Shown: positions 1 through 8,165, numbered from the stretch's first letter. The stretch is DNA of 64,000 nucleotides from Alistipes communis (GCF_006542665.1 NZ_AP019735.1:992001-1056000); one strand, 5' to 3'. Translations and numbers: made by a program. Notes: generated by a model from the letters alone, not told the origin.

Positions 1-383
1 GCGACGACGCGCCCGACGAACGCCGCATGTTCCGTTCGCCCGACTGGTACGGCTACCTGACGGCCAACTTCGTCCCCGTGCGGCGGTTCGACATCTCGCT
101 GTCGGGCACCTACACCGGAGAGATGCTCGTCCAGCACGCCGCAGGTTCGGGCACGCCGGTCGACGTGGCGGTCACCACGCCCGACTTCTTCGCGCTGAAC
201 GTCAAACTGGCCTACGAATTCCCGATCCTCCGAACGCTCACCCTGCAACTCAACGCCGGCGTGCAGAATCTCTTCGACTCCTACCAGTCGGATTTCGACC
301 AGGGCTGGGAGCGCGATTCCGGTTACGTCTACGGGCCGTCGCTGCCGCGCAGCTGGTTCGTCGGGGCGAAAATCCGCTTCTGA
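1..383 (+). CDS. TonB-dependent outer-membrane receptor, C-terminal fragment
   Basis: This is the 3' end of a gene that begins before the window; the frame is open from base 3 and ends with TGA at 381-383. The residues alternate as in amphipathic beta strands, for example DISLSGTYTGEML and LTLQLNAGVQNLFDSYQ. The NLFD turn is typical of the last strands of TonB-dependent receptor barrels, and the protein ends in Phe (WFVGAKIRF), the usual outer-membrane insertion signal. The ligand cannot be told from this piece. A hairpin terminator follows 27 bases after the stop and is shared with the convergent gene on the other strand. Confidence 0.8.
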   Translation, partial: DDAPDERRMFRSPDWYGYLTANFVPVRRFDISLSGTYTGEMLVQHAAGSGTPVDVAVTTPDFFALNVKLAYEFPILRTLTLQLNAGVQNLFDSYQSDFDQGWERDSGYVYGPSLPRSWFVGAKIRF

Positions 384-404
384 GAACCGTTGCGGCGACA
401 CACG

Positions 405-440
405 AAAAAAGGGAGACGTGCGTACGACACGTCTCCCTTA
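405..440. terminator. Bidirectional hairpin terminator
   Basis: A perfect 10-bp stem, GGGAGACGTG (411-420) with CACGTCTCCC (428-437), has a 7-base loop. It is flanked by A6 on the left and TTAT on the right, so it can act for both the receptor gene on the plus strand and the DUF4886 gene on the minus strand, which converge here. Confidence 0.8.
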
Positions 441-464
441 TCGTTCGCCGCCGGCGAACCCGAC

Positions 465-1373
465 TTACTCCCACACCGAGAAACGGCGCACGCAGGCTTT
501 CCGCGCAGCCTGCTGGCAGGCCGCGGCGCTCTCGTCCGTCACGGGAATATGTCCCTTCGGATCGGGACGGAACGTATTGCCTCCGATATCGGTGCGCAGA
601 CAGGGCGCCACGAGCGCCTGGAACCACGTGCAGGCCGCCGTATAACGACCGCAGCCGAAATCGAGATGGTAGCCGTCGCGCGTGAAATCCGACGGCGGAT
701 TGTTGAACTCGCCCGCCCGCAGGTTCTGGATCGCCGTACCGGTGGGAATCACCGTTTCGATCCCGCACTCCTCCGTCACGCGCCGCGCGACGTCGACGAC
801 GGCCGCATACATCTGCTGCGGATCGTTGTCGTACTTCGGGAACGCACCGTGGTCGGAGCCCGAGCCGTAGGCCCAAGTCATCTGCCACGCCACGCAGGCG
901 CCGGCATTGGGGCAGTAGAAACGCACCCGTTCGATAAGTCGTTCGAGCCACGGATGATAAGACGTATAGATTCCCGAATAAGCCGAGGATTGCTGCACGA
1001 CGAGTACGTCCCACCGCTCGTCGCCGACCGCTTCGCGCAGGGTGGCCGCCTCGGAGACCGTCGTCCAGCGGTTGCGCTCCGACTTATAATAGGTATATTT
1101 CGGTGCGTCGGCGGCATCGAACTCGCAATGCTGCCGCAGCGAACAGCCCGGGTAATAGAGCCGTCCCAGCACGACGTTGCGGATGCCGGCCGCTTCGAGC
1201 AGCTCGGGCAGGTACATCATGCCGTCGTCGGTAAAACTGTTGCCCACGCCCAGGATACGGAGCGTATCGGGCCGGACGGGCAACGGAAAGTTGGGTGCTT
1301 CGGACTGCGCGCGCAGCGTCAGCACCGCCAGCAGAGCGAATGCGCAAAGCGCGAAACGAAACAGTTTTTTCAT
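465..1373 (-). CDS. DUF4886-type exported protein (SGNH-hydrolase-like)
   Basis: A 302-residue protein with a Sec signal peptide (MKKLFRFALCAFALLAVLTL, cleavage near LRAQ-S). It has the SGNH-like block GVGNSFTDD soon after the signal and a late DGYHLDFGCGRY block carrying the His, the layout of DUF4886 proteins related to GDSL esterases. The central LVVQQSS and AWQMTWAYG stretches also fit. The substrate is unknown; the family often sits in glycan-degradation loci. The frame stays open upstream to 1832 inside yebC, but the signal peptide fixes the start at 1373. The yebC terminator lies only 28 bases upstream, so transcription is probably readthrough or from a weak promoter I could not identify. 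Confidence 0.75.
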   Translation of the reverse strand: MKKLFRFALCAFALLAVLTLRAQSEAPNFPLPVRPDTLRILGVGNSFTDDGMMYLPELLEAAGIRNVVLGRLYYPGCSLRQHCEFDAADAPKYTYYKSERNRWTTVSEAATLREAVGDERWDVLVVQQSSAYSGIYTSYHPWLERLIERVRFYCPNAGACVAWQMTWAYGSGSDHGAFPKYDNDPQQMYAAVVDVARRVTEECGIETVIPTGTAIQNLRAGEFNNPPSDFTRDGYHLDFGCGRYTAACTWFQALVAPCLRTDIGGNTFRPDPKGHIPVTDESAAACQQAARKACVRRFSVWE

Positions 1374-1395
1374 GCCGTTGTCTGATTTAGAGGTG

Positions 1396-1425
1396 AAAAA
1401 GCCGTCCTTCCGCAGGGAGGACGGC
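1396..1425 (-). terminator. Rho-independent terminator of the yebC-like gene
   Basis: On the minus strand a GCCGTCCT/AGGACGGC stem (1401-1408 with 1418-1425) is followed by a run of five T. It lies just after the yebC-like stop codon. Confidence 0.75.
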
Positions 1426-1450
1426 CCGTAAAATCCGTTGAGAGCGGCCG

Positions 1451-2179
1451 CTACTCTTCGTCGGCCTCCTTCATGTTGTGGTAGACGTTCACCACGTCGT
1501 CGTCCTCTTCGAGCTTCTCGACCAGCTTCTCGATCGATTCGCGCCCCTCGGCGTCCAGCTCCTTGGTGTCGGTAGGCACCCGCAGCGATTCGCCCGATAC
1601 GATCTCGAAACCATTGTCCTCCAACCATTTCTGGATCGTACCGAACTGTTCGTAGGGCGCTTCGACCGTGACCGTCGTCTCGTCCTCGGGACAGAAATCG
1701 TCCACCCCCGTATCGATCATGTTCAGCTCCAGCTCCTCGAAATCGGTGCCGGCCGGTACGCGGAACTTGAACGAGCACTTGTGCTCGAACATGAAAGCCA
1801 CGCTGCCCGACGTGCCCAGCGCACCGCCGCACTTGTTGAAATACATGCGCATGCTGGCCACCGTGCGGTTGGTGTTGTCCGTGGCGGTCTCCACCAGGAA
1901 AGCGATGCCGTGAGGGCCGTATCCCTCATAGACCACCTCCTTGTAGTCGGACGTATCCTTCGAGATGGCGCGTTTGATCGCCCGCTCGACATTCTCCTTG
2001 GGCATGTTCTCGGCCTTGGCGTTCTGGATCAGAATACGCAGGCGGACGTTGGCCGTCGGATCGGGGCCGCCGGACTTGACGGCGATTTCGATCTCCTTGC
2101 CGATTTTGGTAAAAGTGCGGGCCATGTTGCCCCACCGTTTCAGTTTGCGCGCCTTGCGGTACTCAAATGCTCGTCCCAT
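1451..2179 (-). CDS. YebC/TACO1-family protein
   Basis: A 242-residue protein of normal family length. It begins MGRAFEYRKARKLKRW and continues MARTFTKIGKEI, then AVKSGGPDP, then NMPKENVERAIKRA, all hallmarks of YebC. The middle carries YEGYGPHGIA, the family's most conserved loop, and the end is acidic (EDDDVVNVYHNM). The family was annotated as transcriptional regulators (PmpR); recent work places YebC/TACO1 proteins at the ribosome, where they help translation through difficult stretches such as prolines. It appears monocistronic, with its own promoter and terminator. Confidence 0.92.
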   Translation of the reverse strand: MGRAFEYRKARKLKRWGNMARTFTKIGKEIEIAVKSGGPDPTANVRLRILIQNAKAENMPKENVERAIKRAISKDTSDYKEVVYEGYGPHGIAFLVETATDNTNRTVASMRMYFNKCGGALGTSGSVAFMFEHKCSFKFRVPAGTDFEELELNMIDTGVDDFCPEDETTVTVEAPYEQFGTIQKWLEDNGFEIVSGESLRVPTDTKELDAEGRESIEKLVEKLEEDDDVVNVYHNMKEADEE

Positions 2180-2217
2180 GACAGTTATCTTTTCGTTATT
2201 ATCTTCAACAGTGGTGC

Positions 2218-2225
2218 AAAATTAC
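2218..2225 (-). promoter_or_regulatory. Predicted -7 promoter element of the yebC-like gene
   Basis: TAATTTTG on the minus strand fits the Bacteroidetes -7 consensus TAnnTTTG. Transcription would start near 2211, giving a leader of about 32 bases. The -33 region is only T-rich, so this call is moderate. Confidence 0.5.
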
Positions 2226-2289
2226 GACATTTCACCGAAAAAGGAAAAAAATCGCCGGCAAAAAACGACCGCCTGCCGGCAGCGGCTCG

Positions 2290-2680
2290 CTCTCAGGGTT
2301 CACTCCCGACGAAGACCGGTGCGCATGCACGCCCCGACCGCACCCGGATGCAACCCCGGATCGGTCCGGCGTCGCCGGCCGCACGCAGGCGGATGTCGGG
2401 AAAACGGCCGTCGGGCGTCACGTCGATCGCCGCCCGCGGCCTGCACGAGCATCCACTCCTCGACCTCGTCGGGCAGGTAAAGCCGCACGGTGCCCGACAC
2501 GTAAGGCCAGCGCAGCCGGTCGCTGCCCCCTTCCAATACGAGCTCGGCTCTTCGTGCAGACGACGGTCGACTGACCCTGATCGGCGGGAGGAATCACCTC
2601 GCCTACGTTCTCCTCCTTTTCGCAGGGACAAAGCCCGAGCAAAAGCGAGAGCAACAGCACTCCCGAATAATCAGTTCGAT
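2290..2680 (-). pseudogene. Possible frameshifted small lipoprotein gene
   Basis: This 560-base gap between dinB and the yebC-like gene has no intact gene, but the minus strand reads as pieces of one small exported protein in three successive frames. Around 2672-2575 there is a hydrophobic stretch ending in a lipobox-like LLLGLC and EENVGEVIPP. Around 2550-2430 a second frame gives RAELVLEGGSDRLRWPY and VRLYLPDEVEEWMLVQAAGG. From about 2425 a third frame gives IDVTPDGRFPDIRL and ends at a TGA at 2293-2295. Each shift is in the same direction. It may be a decayed gene, sequencing errors, or chance in GC-rich DNA. I recognise no family. Confidence 0.3.
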
Positions 2681-2742
2681 ACGGGTACAAATACAGCGAA
2701 AAAGTTCTCGAGACAATACTTCGCCGAGCACCGACGAAACGG

Positions 2743-3807
2743 TCACTCCTCGCCGAAGTCGAAGCGCAACTGCACGCAGTCGGCACAGGCTTCGGGCGTG
2801 TTGCCCACCGTGAGGCCGATGAGCCGCACCTTGCGGCCGTGGAAATCGACGCCCGCGAGCAGCTCCTCCGATACGCGGCAGAGCGCTTCGTCGGAGTCGA
2901 TGGCCGTGAAGAGCGTCTTCGATCGGGTGATCTGGCGGAAGTCGTCGTATTTGAGTTTCAGCACGGCGGTCTTGCCCCGGAACTCGTGACGCTGAATGCG
3001 GTTCCACACCTCCTCGCGCACGGCCGCCAGCTCCATACTCAGCCGTGTGCGGTCGTCGGTATCTTCGGCGAAGGTCGTCTCGGCGCCGACCGACTTGCGC
3101 ACGCGGTGGGGCTCGACCTCCCGCTCGTCGACGCCGCGCGCATAGCCGTAGTAGGCGTGCCCGGCCTTGCCGAAGCGCTGCACGAGCGCCGCCTCGTCCC
3201 ACTGCCGCAGATCGGCGCCCGTATGGATGCCCATGCGGTGCATCCGCTCGGCCGTCACGGCGCCGATGCCGAAGAAGCGCTCGACGGGCAGCGCGGCGAC
3301 GAACGCCTCGACCTCGGAGGGCGCGATCGTGAAGAGCCCGTCGGGCTTGCGGTAGTCCGAGGCGATCTTGGCCAGCATCTTGTTGACCGACACGCCGGCC
3401 GAAGCCGTCAGCTCCGTCTGCCGGCGTATGCGGGCCTTGATCTCGCGGGCGACGAGCGTCGCCGAACGTTCATGCGTCACGTCCAGAAAGGCTTCGTCGA
3501 GCGACAGCGGCTCCACCAGCTCGGTATATTCGCGGAAGATGTCGCGAACCTGCTGCGAGACAGCCTTGTAGACGTCGAAACGCGCCGGAACGAAGATCAG
3601 GTCGGGGCACAGCCGCCGCGCCGTCACGGAGGGAAGGGCCGAGCGCACGCCGTAGGGACGCGCCTCGTAGCTGGCCGTCGAGACCACGCCGCGCGGCCCG
3701 TCGTGCCCCACGGCGATCGGACGGCCCTGCAGGGAGGGGTCGTCGCGCTGCTCGACCGAGGCGTAGAAGGCGTCCATGTCGATGTGTATGATCTTCCGTT
3801 GCGGCAT
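2743..3807 (-). CDS. dinB: DNA polymerase IV (Y-family translesion polymerase)
   Basis: A 354-residue protein of normal DinB length. Motif I is IIHIDMDAFYASVEQ, with catalytic Asp10 and Asp12 and an aromatic steric-gate position; the second metal site is SLDEAFLDVT. The helix-hairpin-helix region (FFGIGAVTAERMHRMGI) and a little-finger domain follow. The C-terminus QLRFDFGEE contains a QLxFDF clamp-binding motif. It would copy past damaged bases with low fidelity. The frame is open upstream to 4062, but the start at 3807 is set by the conserved N-terminus and lies a few bases after a strong promoter. Confidence 0.95.
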   Translation of the reverse strand: MPQRKIIHIDMDAFYASVEQRDDPSLQGRPIAVGHDGPRGVVSTASYEARPYGVRSALPSVTARRLCPDLIFVPARFDVYKAVSQQVRDIFREYTELVEPLSLDEAFLDVTHERSATLVAREIKARIRRQTELTASAGVSVNKMLAKIASDYRKPDGLFTIAPSEVEAFVAALPVERFFGIGAVTAERMHRMGIHTGADLRQWDEAALVQRFGKAGHAYYGYARGVDEREVEPHRVRKSVGAETTFAEDTDDRTRLSMELAAVREEVWNRIQRHEFRGKTAVLKLKYDDFRQITRSKTLFTAIDSDEALCRVSEELLAGVDFHGRKVRLIGLTVGNTPEACADCVQLRFDFGEE

Positions 3808-3819
3808 AGTCTCCGAAGA

Positions 3820-3851
3820 CAAAGATACGAATACGTGAGGGCAGAAGCAAG
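3820..3851 (-). promoter_or_regulatory. dinB proximal promoter
   Basis: On the minus strand TTG, 20 bases, then TATCTTTG (-7 at 3820-3827). Predicted transcription start is near 3813, only about 6 bases before the ATG at 3807, so the transcript would be almost leaderless. Confidence 0.75.
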
Positions 3852-3894
3852 CGCCAGCCTGATTATACCGAACAGAAGTATCTAAGGCGTCAGC

Positions 3895-3927
3895 CAAAGA
3901 TACGAATAAGCCGAGTGCAAAAGCAAA
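3895..3927 (-). promoter_or_regulatory. dinB distal promoter, duplicate of the proximal one
   Basis: TTTG, 21 bases, TATCTTTG on the minus strand (-7 at 3895-3902). The sequence from the -7 back to the -33 aligns without gaps to the proximal promoter 75 bases away, so this is a tandem promoter duplication. Confidence 0.7.
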
Positions 3928-3989
3928 CATTTCCCCCCATTTGGATCGAACCAAAAGCACAAGAAAAAGAATTTTAAGCAAAGAACAAT

Positions 3990-4500
3990 TTCCCGATCGA
4001 TTCTTCGGGAAGTATCCCCTCACCTTCGATTCGGTTTTTCCTGCGAGGAGCGGGTTTACCACCTTTTGACACCAAAAGGTGGCGCCAAAAGTGTCCGCAG
4101 GGTGAAAAACTCGGGGACCGGCCGACGGCTTGCGCCTAAAACGCTACGCGGACGAGCTCGCGCCCGCGTTTTCGACGGCGCATCCGCCGCCCGTTCTTCT
4201 TCCCGACTTTCCGCAATGCGGAGTCTGTTGTGCGCTTCGCGCAACAATGATTTATTGCGATTTGAATTCCTCTCTTCTCATTTAGCAGGCTTTCGGCCTG
4301 CGGGATCGCACTGCGAAAAGAGCGGAAAGAGTGACGACACTTGTGCGAGCGCCCGGAGCGGGTGTGCAAAACAGCGCAATCTTTTGTGCCCGCTCAGCGA
4401 GCGCGGGTGGCGGCACCCGCTGCTTTTCGCAGTGCTTGATCTTTTGGTGCTTTTGGATCAAGCCAAAAGCACAGAAGAAAAAAATACACGACAGAAGAAA
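3990..4500 (-). repeat. Mosaic intergenic repeat, copy 1 (longest)
   Basis: The gap between the dinB and surE promoters holds no gene. It is built of modules found elsewhere in the window. Bases 3993-4064 match the reverse complement of 42612-42690. Bases 4065-4302 match, in reverse, the whole of 8166-8390, including GCGGGCGCGAGC and a GCAGGC/GCCTGC hairpin. Bases 4308-4366 match 62715-62775 on the same strand. Bases 4433-4478 match the reverse complement of 42713-42757. Frames open through it are low-complexity Arg-rich translations, so I treat it as non-coding. Confidence 0.7.
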
Positions 4501-4724
4501 TCGGTTCTTCGGGAAGAATTCCGATGCGAAGATCGGCCGCACCGTATCTGCGGGTCGAAATCTGCGGAGCACGCCCACAGCGGCGGGCCTCCGCGGGCGG
4601 AGGCTTCGGCCCGCGCGGGGCAAAGGCGCCGCAACGCCCGACTCCGGCCGCGCGGCAGACCGGACAGAGGAGACATCGGCCGGAAAGCGGCGCGAAAGAT
4701 GATGCGTTTCCGGTATTTTTTTCG

Positions 4725-4732
4725 TACATTTG
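4725..4732 (+). promoter_or_regulatory. Predicted -7 promoter element of surE
   Basis: TACATTTG matches TAnnTTTG exactly and lies 5 bases before the surE ATG, which predicts a leaderless or near-leaderless transcript. No clear TTG at -33. Confidence 0.5.
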
Positions 4733-4737
4733 TTGCT

Positions 4738-5511
4738 ATGAACGAACGATTGATTTTTTTGACCAACGACGACGGTTTCGATTCACGCGGCATGGAGGCC
4801 CTTATCGACATCGCCCGCCGATTCGGACGGGTGGTCGTCGTCGCTCCCGAAAGGCCGCAGAGCGGCATGAGCCACGCATTCACGATGCTCTCGCCCCTCT
4901 TCATCCGCAAGGTGCGCGAGGAGGAGGGATTGGAAGTTTACGCGCTCAGCGGCACGCCGGTCGACTGCGTGAAGGTCGCTTTCGACTACCTGCTCCGCGA
5001 GCGCAAGGTCGACCTGGTGCTTTCAGGCATCAACCACGGCTCCAATTCGGCCGTGGCGCTGCTCTATTCGGGCACGATGGGCGCTGCGATCGAAGGAAGC
5101 TTCTACGACTGTCCCTCGATCGGGCTATCGCTTACCGACCATCGCCCCGACGCCGATTTCACGGCGGCCAGGATCTGGGGCGAACGCATCGTCCGCGACG
5201 TGCTGGAACACCCTGCCCCGCTGCCGCTCTGCCTCAACGTGAACATTCCGGCCGGAGCGCCCGAGACGATCCGAGGCATCCGCGTCTGCCGGCAGGCGCA
5301 GGGGTTGTGGCGCGAACAGTTCGTCTGCCGACAGGACCCGCACGGGCGCGACTACCTGTGGCTCACGGGCGAGTTCGTCAACGACGAGCACGGAGCGGAG
5401 GAAACCGACGAATGGGCGCTCACGCACGGTTACGTCTCGGTACAGCCCGTACAGGCAGACCAGACGGACTACCGGCGCATGGAGGAAATGCGGCGGCTCT
5501 TCGACCGATAG
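4738..5511 (+). CDS. surE: 5'/3'-nucleotidase SurE
   Basis: A 257-residue cytoplasmic phosphatase that removes phosphate from nucleoside monophosphates. Family motifs are clear: FLTNDDGFDSRGMEAL with the metal-binding Asp11-Asp12 pair, APERPQSGMSHAFT, GTPVDCVK and VLSGINHGSNSA. The reading frame is open far upstream through the repeat region, but the conserved N-terminus fixes the start at 4738. A sensor kinase and response regulator follow on the same strand after 90 bases and may be co-transcribed. Confidence 0.95.
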   Translation: MNERLIFLTNDDGFDSRGMEALIDIARRFGRVVVVAPERPQSGMSHAFTMLSPLFIRKVREEEGLEVYALSGTPVDCVKVAFDYLLRERKVDLVLSGINHGSNSAVALLYSGTMGAAIEGSFYDCPSIGLSLTDHRPDADFTAARIWGERIVRDVLEHPAPLPLCLNVNIPAGAPETIRGIRVCRQAQGLWREQFVCRQDPHGRDYLWLTGEFVNDEHGAEETDEWALTHGYVSVQPVQADQTDYRRMEEMRRLFDR

Positions 5512-5601
5512 CGGGCGAACGGCGGACAGTGCCGCGAAGGCGCACCGCGCACGAAGGAGGGAACACGCCCGTCGAATACAACGTATGAAATTCGGGAAAT
5601 T

Positions 5602-6597
5602 ATGATAAAAGTCTTTCTGATCATCGCCGTCATCATCCAGACCGTCGCGACGGTCTACGCCCTGCGGCTGGTGCGCGCCACGAAGTACAATGCCGTATGG
5701 ATCCTCTTCATCATCGGCTTCTCGCTGCTCTCGGTCGAACGCATCGTGCAGGTCATGGTGGTCAACGGCGGCGTGGGCATCCCGCACGACACCTTCTCGT
5801 GGCTGGGCGTGGTGATCTCGATCTGCATGTCGATCGGCGTGATGTACGCCCACAAGCTGATCCGCTACATCGACCGCCTCAACCGCCAGCGACAATTGAT
5901 GCAGAAGCGCATCCTCACGGCCGTGCTGCGTACCGAGGAGAAGTCGCGTTCGCAGTTCTCCAAGGAGCTGCACGACGGCCTGGGGCCGCTGCTCTCTTCG
6001 GCCAAGATGTCGCTCACGGCGCTGTCGCGCGAAGAGCGTACGCCGGCCCAGCGCGAGATCATCGACAACACGACCTACGTCATCGACGAGGCGATCCGCT
6101 CGCTGCGCGAAATTTCGAACAACCTTTCGCCGCAGGTGCTCAACGATTTCGGACTGGCGCGCGGCATCCAGAACTTCATCTCGCGCAGCGCGGCGCTGCA
6201 CAGCGTGCGCATCCGCTTCACGACCAACCTGCGCGCGGAACGGTTCGACACCGACATCGAGGTGATCCTCTACCGCGTGGTGTGCGAACTGATAAACAAC
6301 TCGCTCAAACACTCGGGTTGCAGCGAGATCAACCTGTCGCTCTCGTCGGGCGGCGACACGCTGACGCTCGACTACTCGGACAACGGCTGCGGCTTCAACC
6401 CCGCGGCGGTGATGGATTGCGGCATGGGGCTTTCGAACATCGTTTCGCGCGTCCACTCCATCAACGGGCACTGCAACGTAGAGGGAGCCAAGGGCAAGGG
6501 GATGCACGCCGCCATCCGCGTCAACGTACGGGGCGAAGCCTCCGCCGCAGCCGGTGCGAGACGCCGCACCGCCGCACGCCGCAGAAAAAGACGCTGA
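5602..6597 (+). CDS. Membrane sensor histidine kinase (NarL/DesK-type, HisKA_3)
   Basis: A 331-residue kinase. Three hydrophobic segments (about residues 4-22, 32-52 and 66-84) anchor it, with almost no extracytoplasmic domain, so it may sense a membrane or intramembrane signal. The dimerisation region has FSKELHDGLGPLLSSAKM with phospho-acceptor His124, the HisKA_3 pattern. The ATPase domain has an N box (CELINNSLKHSG), DYSDNGCGF and GMGLSNI. The C-terminus is Arg-rich. The partner regulator starts 9 bases downstream. The signal and regulon are not evident. Confidence 0.92.
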   Translation: MIKVFLIIAVIIQTVATVYALRLVRATKYNAVWILFIIGFSLLSVERIVQVMVVNGGVGIPHDTFSWLGVVISICMSIGVMYAHKLIRYIDRLNRQRQLMQKRILTAVLRTEEKSRSQFSKELHDGLGPLLSSAKMSLTALSREERTPAQREIIDNTTYVIDEAIRSLREISNNLSPQVLNDFGLARGIQNFISRSAALHSVRIRFTTNLRAERFDTDIEVILYRVVCELINNSLKHSGCSEINLSLSSGGDTLTLDYSDNGCGFNPAAVMDCGMGLSNIVSRVHSINGHCNVEGAKGKGMHAAIRVNVRGEASAAAGARRRTAARRRKRR

Positions 6598-6606
6598 ACG
6601 GAGAAC

Positions 6607-7263
6607 ATGGAAAAAACGTGCAAAATCATACTGGTCGACGACCATTCGCTCTTCCGCAACGGGCTGCGCGGACTGCTGGCTGCACACCCGGGATACGAGG
6701 TGGTCGGCGAGGCCGCTTCGGGCGAGGAGTTCCTGACGATGCTGCCGGCGCTCGCGGCCGATGTCGCATTCATGGATATCGCCATGCCCGGAATGGCGGG
6801 CGACGAGGCGACCGTGCAGGCGTTGGGGCTGCAACCCGATCTGAAAATCATCACGCTGTCGATGTACGGCGAAGAGGTCTACTACACGCGTATGATGACC
6901 GCCGGAGCCAAAGGTTTCCTGTTGAAGGACAGCGACTTCTCGGAGGTGATCGAAGCGATCGACACCGTCTCGGCCGGGGGCAGCTACATCTGCCACGAGC
7001 TGCTCGTGCAGCTCACCGGCAGACTGCACACGCCGCAGCGTGCGCAATCGCTGCTCGACGGCGGCGAAGAGTTGTCGTCGCGCGAGCAGGAGATTCTGGT
7101 CATGGTTTGCAGGGGGCTGTCGAACCAGGAGATCGCCGATGAACTCTTCATCTCGAAGCGCACGGTAGACAAGCACCGCGCCAACATCCTCGAAAAGACG
7201 GGATGCAAGAACACGGCCAACCTGGTCGTCTACGCCATCAAGCGGGGATTGGTGGAGATTTAA
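6607..7263 (+). CDS. LuxR/NarL-family response regulator
   Basis: A 218-residue protein with a receiver domain at about 1-120 (acidic pair DDH near residue 11, phospho-acceptor Asp57 in AFMDIAMPGM, Lys in KGFLLKDSD) and a C-terminal LuxR helix-turn-helix (LSSREQEILVMVCRGLSNQEIADELFISKRTVDKH, read in parts). It would be phosphorylated by the kinase encoded just upstream and bind DNA as a dimer. The pair forms a two-gene operon, possibly with surE. Confidence 0.95.
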   Translation: MEKTCKIILVDDHSLFRNGLRGLLAAHPGYEVVGEAASGEEFLTMLPALAADVAFMDIAMPGMAGDEATVQALGLQPDLKIITLSMYGEEVYYTRMMTAGAKGFLLKDSDFSEVIEAIDTVSAGGSYICHELLVQLTGRLHTPQRAQSLLDGGEELSSREQEILVMVCRGLSNQEIADELFISKRTVDKHRANILEKTGCKNTANLVVYAIKRGLVEI

Positions 7264-7451
7264 CCGTCCTCAGCAGCGGGATGCCGGAATTGGTCAGGCA
7301 GCCGCATTCCATTTTACATCGCCCTCCTTCAAAGCCCAGCTATCCCGGCGGAACGTGTCCGCGCCAAGGCTGGGGGGGGGCCACGGCGCAGCCGCGGGTT
7401 CGCCGACAGGCGGGACGTATACAGCGACGTGAAAACTGACGAGGTGTAAAG
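7264..7451 (+). other. Intergenic stretch with a G8 tract
   Basis: Between the response regulator and the promoter of the next gene I see no gene or strong hairpin. A run of eight G ends at 7380, about 70 bases upstream of the -33 element and so outside the core promoter. Confidence 0.5.
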
Positions 7452-7482
7452 TTGTATATAGCTGCTATTATTTATATATTTG
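7452..7482 (+). promoter_or_regulatory. Promoter of the lipocalin-like lipoprotein gene
   Basis: TTG at 7452-7454, 20 bases, then TATATTTG at 7475-7482: a near-ideal Bacteroidetes promoter. The leader to the ATG at 7557 would be about 68 bases. Confidence 0.8.
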
Positions 7483-7556
7483 CACACACAACATACCGTT
7501 CCCGACGGCAGGCGGCATCGTCCCGACGGCGGGGAACGGGGATAAAAAGGAATACG

Positions 7557-8066
7557 ATGAGCATTTTTCGATGGACGGCGCTGCTGGCGTTCTGCTGCAT
7601 CTGCACGGCATGCGGCGGCAGCGACGATACGCCGGCGCCCGTACTGAGCACCGAACAGGTGGCGGGCATCTGGAAGTTGAAGAGCTGGACGGGAGAAGCG
7701 CAAAACCCAGACGGCACGAGCTATACCTTCTCCGACGTGGTCTACGTCTATGTCGAACTGCACGAGGACAATACCTATGCGCTCTACCAGAACGTCAGCG
7801 CCGTGGGCGCCGTGAAATTCACGGGCAGCTACTCGCTCGAAGCCTCGACCATCCGGGGCTTTTACAGCACCTCGGCCGGATCGAAGGCGTGGTCGGACTC
7901 CTACGAGATCGGCAACCTGTCGGGCAGTGCGATGACATGGACCGCCAGCCACGCCGCGGGCGACGTGCAACAGTTCGTCCGCGTCGAGACCGTGCCGCAG
8001 GAGGTGCTCGACGCCTCGGCCGAAGTGCGCTCCGCCGCCGTACCGGCGGCGGGAGGCATCTGGTAG
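7557..8066 (+). CDS. Small lipocalin-like lipoprotein
   Basis: A 169-residue lipoprotein: the signal ends in the lipobox CTAC followed by GGSDD. The body has VAGIWKLKSWTG near the start of the mature protein and alternating beta strands (YVYVELHEDNTYALYQ, VKFTGSYSL), the pattern of the small lipocalin-like domain common in Bacteroidetes. The ligand is unknown. The frame extends upstream to 7452, but that segment overlaps the promoter, so the start at 7557 is preferred. It is a single-gene unit with a promoter and terminator. Confidence 0.8.
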   Translation: MSIFRWTALLAFCCICTACGGSDDTPAPVLSTEQVAGIWKLKSWTGEAQNPDGTSYTFSDVVYVYVELHEDNTYALYQNVSAVGAVKFTGSYSLEASTIRGFYSTSAGSKAWSDSYEIGNLSGSAMTWTASHAAGDVQQFVRVETVPQEVLDASAEVRSAAVPAAGGIW

Positions 8067-8089
8067 GTGACAACGGCCGTTTCGGAAAG

Positions 8090-8124
8090 ACGGGGTCGGG
8101 ACTTTCGGATTCCGGCCCCGTTCA
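8090..8124 (+). terminator. Terminator of the lipocalin-like lipoprotein gene
   Basis: A 10-bp stem ACGGGGTCGG (8090-8099) with CCGGCCCCGT (8112-8121), one G-T pair, followed by a weak T-rich tail. Confidence 0.7.
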
Positions 8125-8165
8125 TTTGCTTAGGCATACAACGGAGAGACTCTTTCTCAGAACAA

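Noticed and set aside
4066..4737. Upstream extension of surE and other Arg-rich frames through the repeat region
   Set aside because: The sequence is a dispersed repeat present elsewhere in both orientations, and SurE homology starts at 4738.
5125..7176. Long minus-strand open frame (683 codons) opposite surE, the kinase and the regulator
   Set aside because: It is the antisense shadow of three well-supported genes; the translation is rich in His, Arg and Val with no domain pattern.
7373..7380. G8 run as a second phase-variable switch
   Set aside because: It lies about 70 bases upstream of the -33 element and in no reading frame, so slippage would not obviously change expression.
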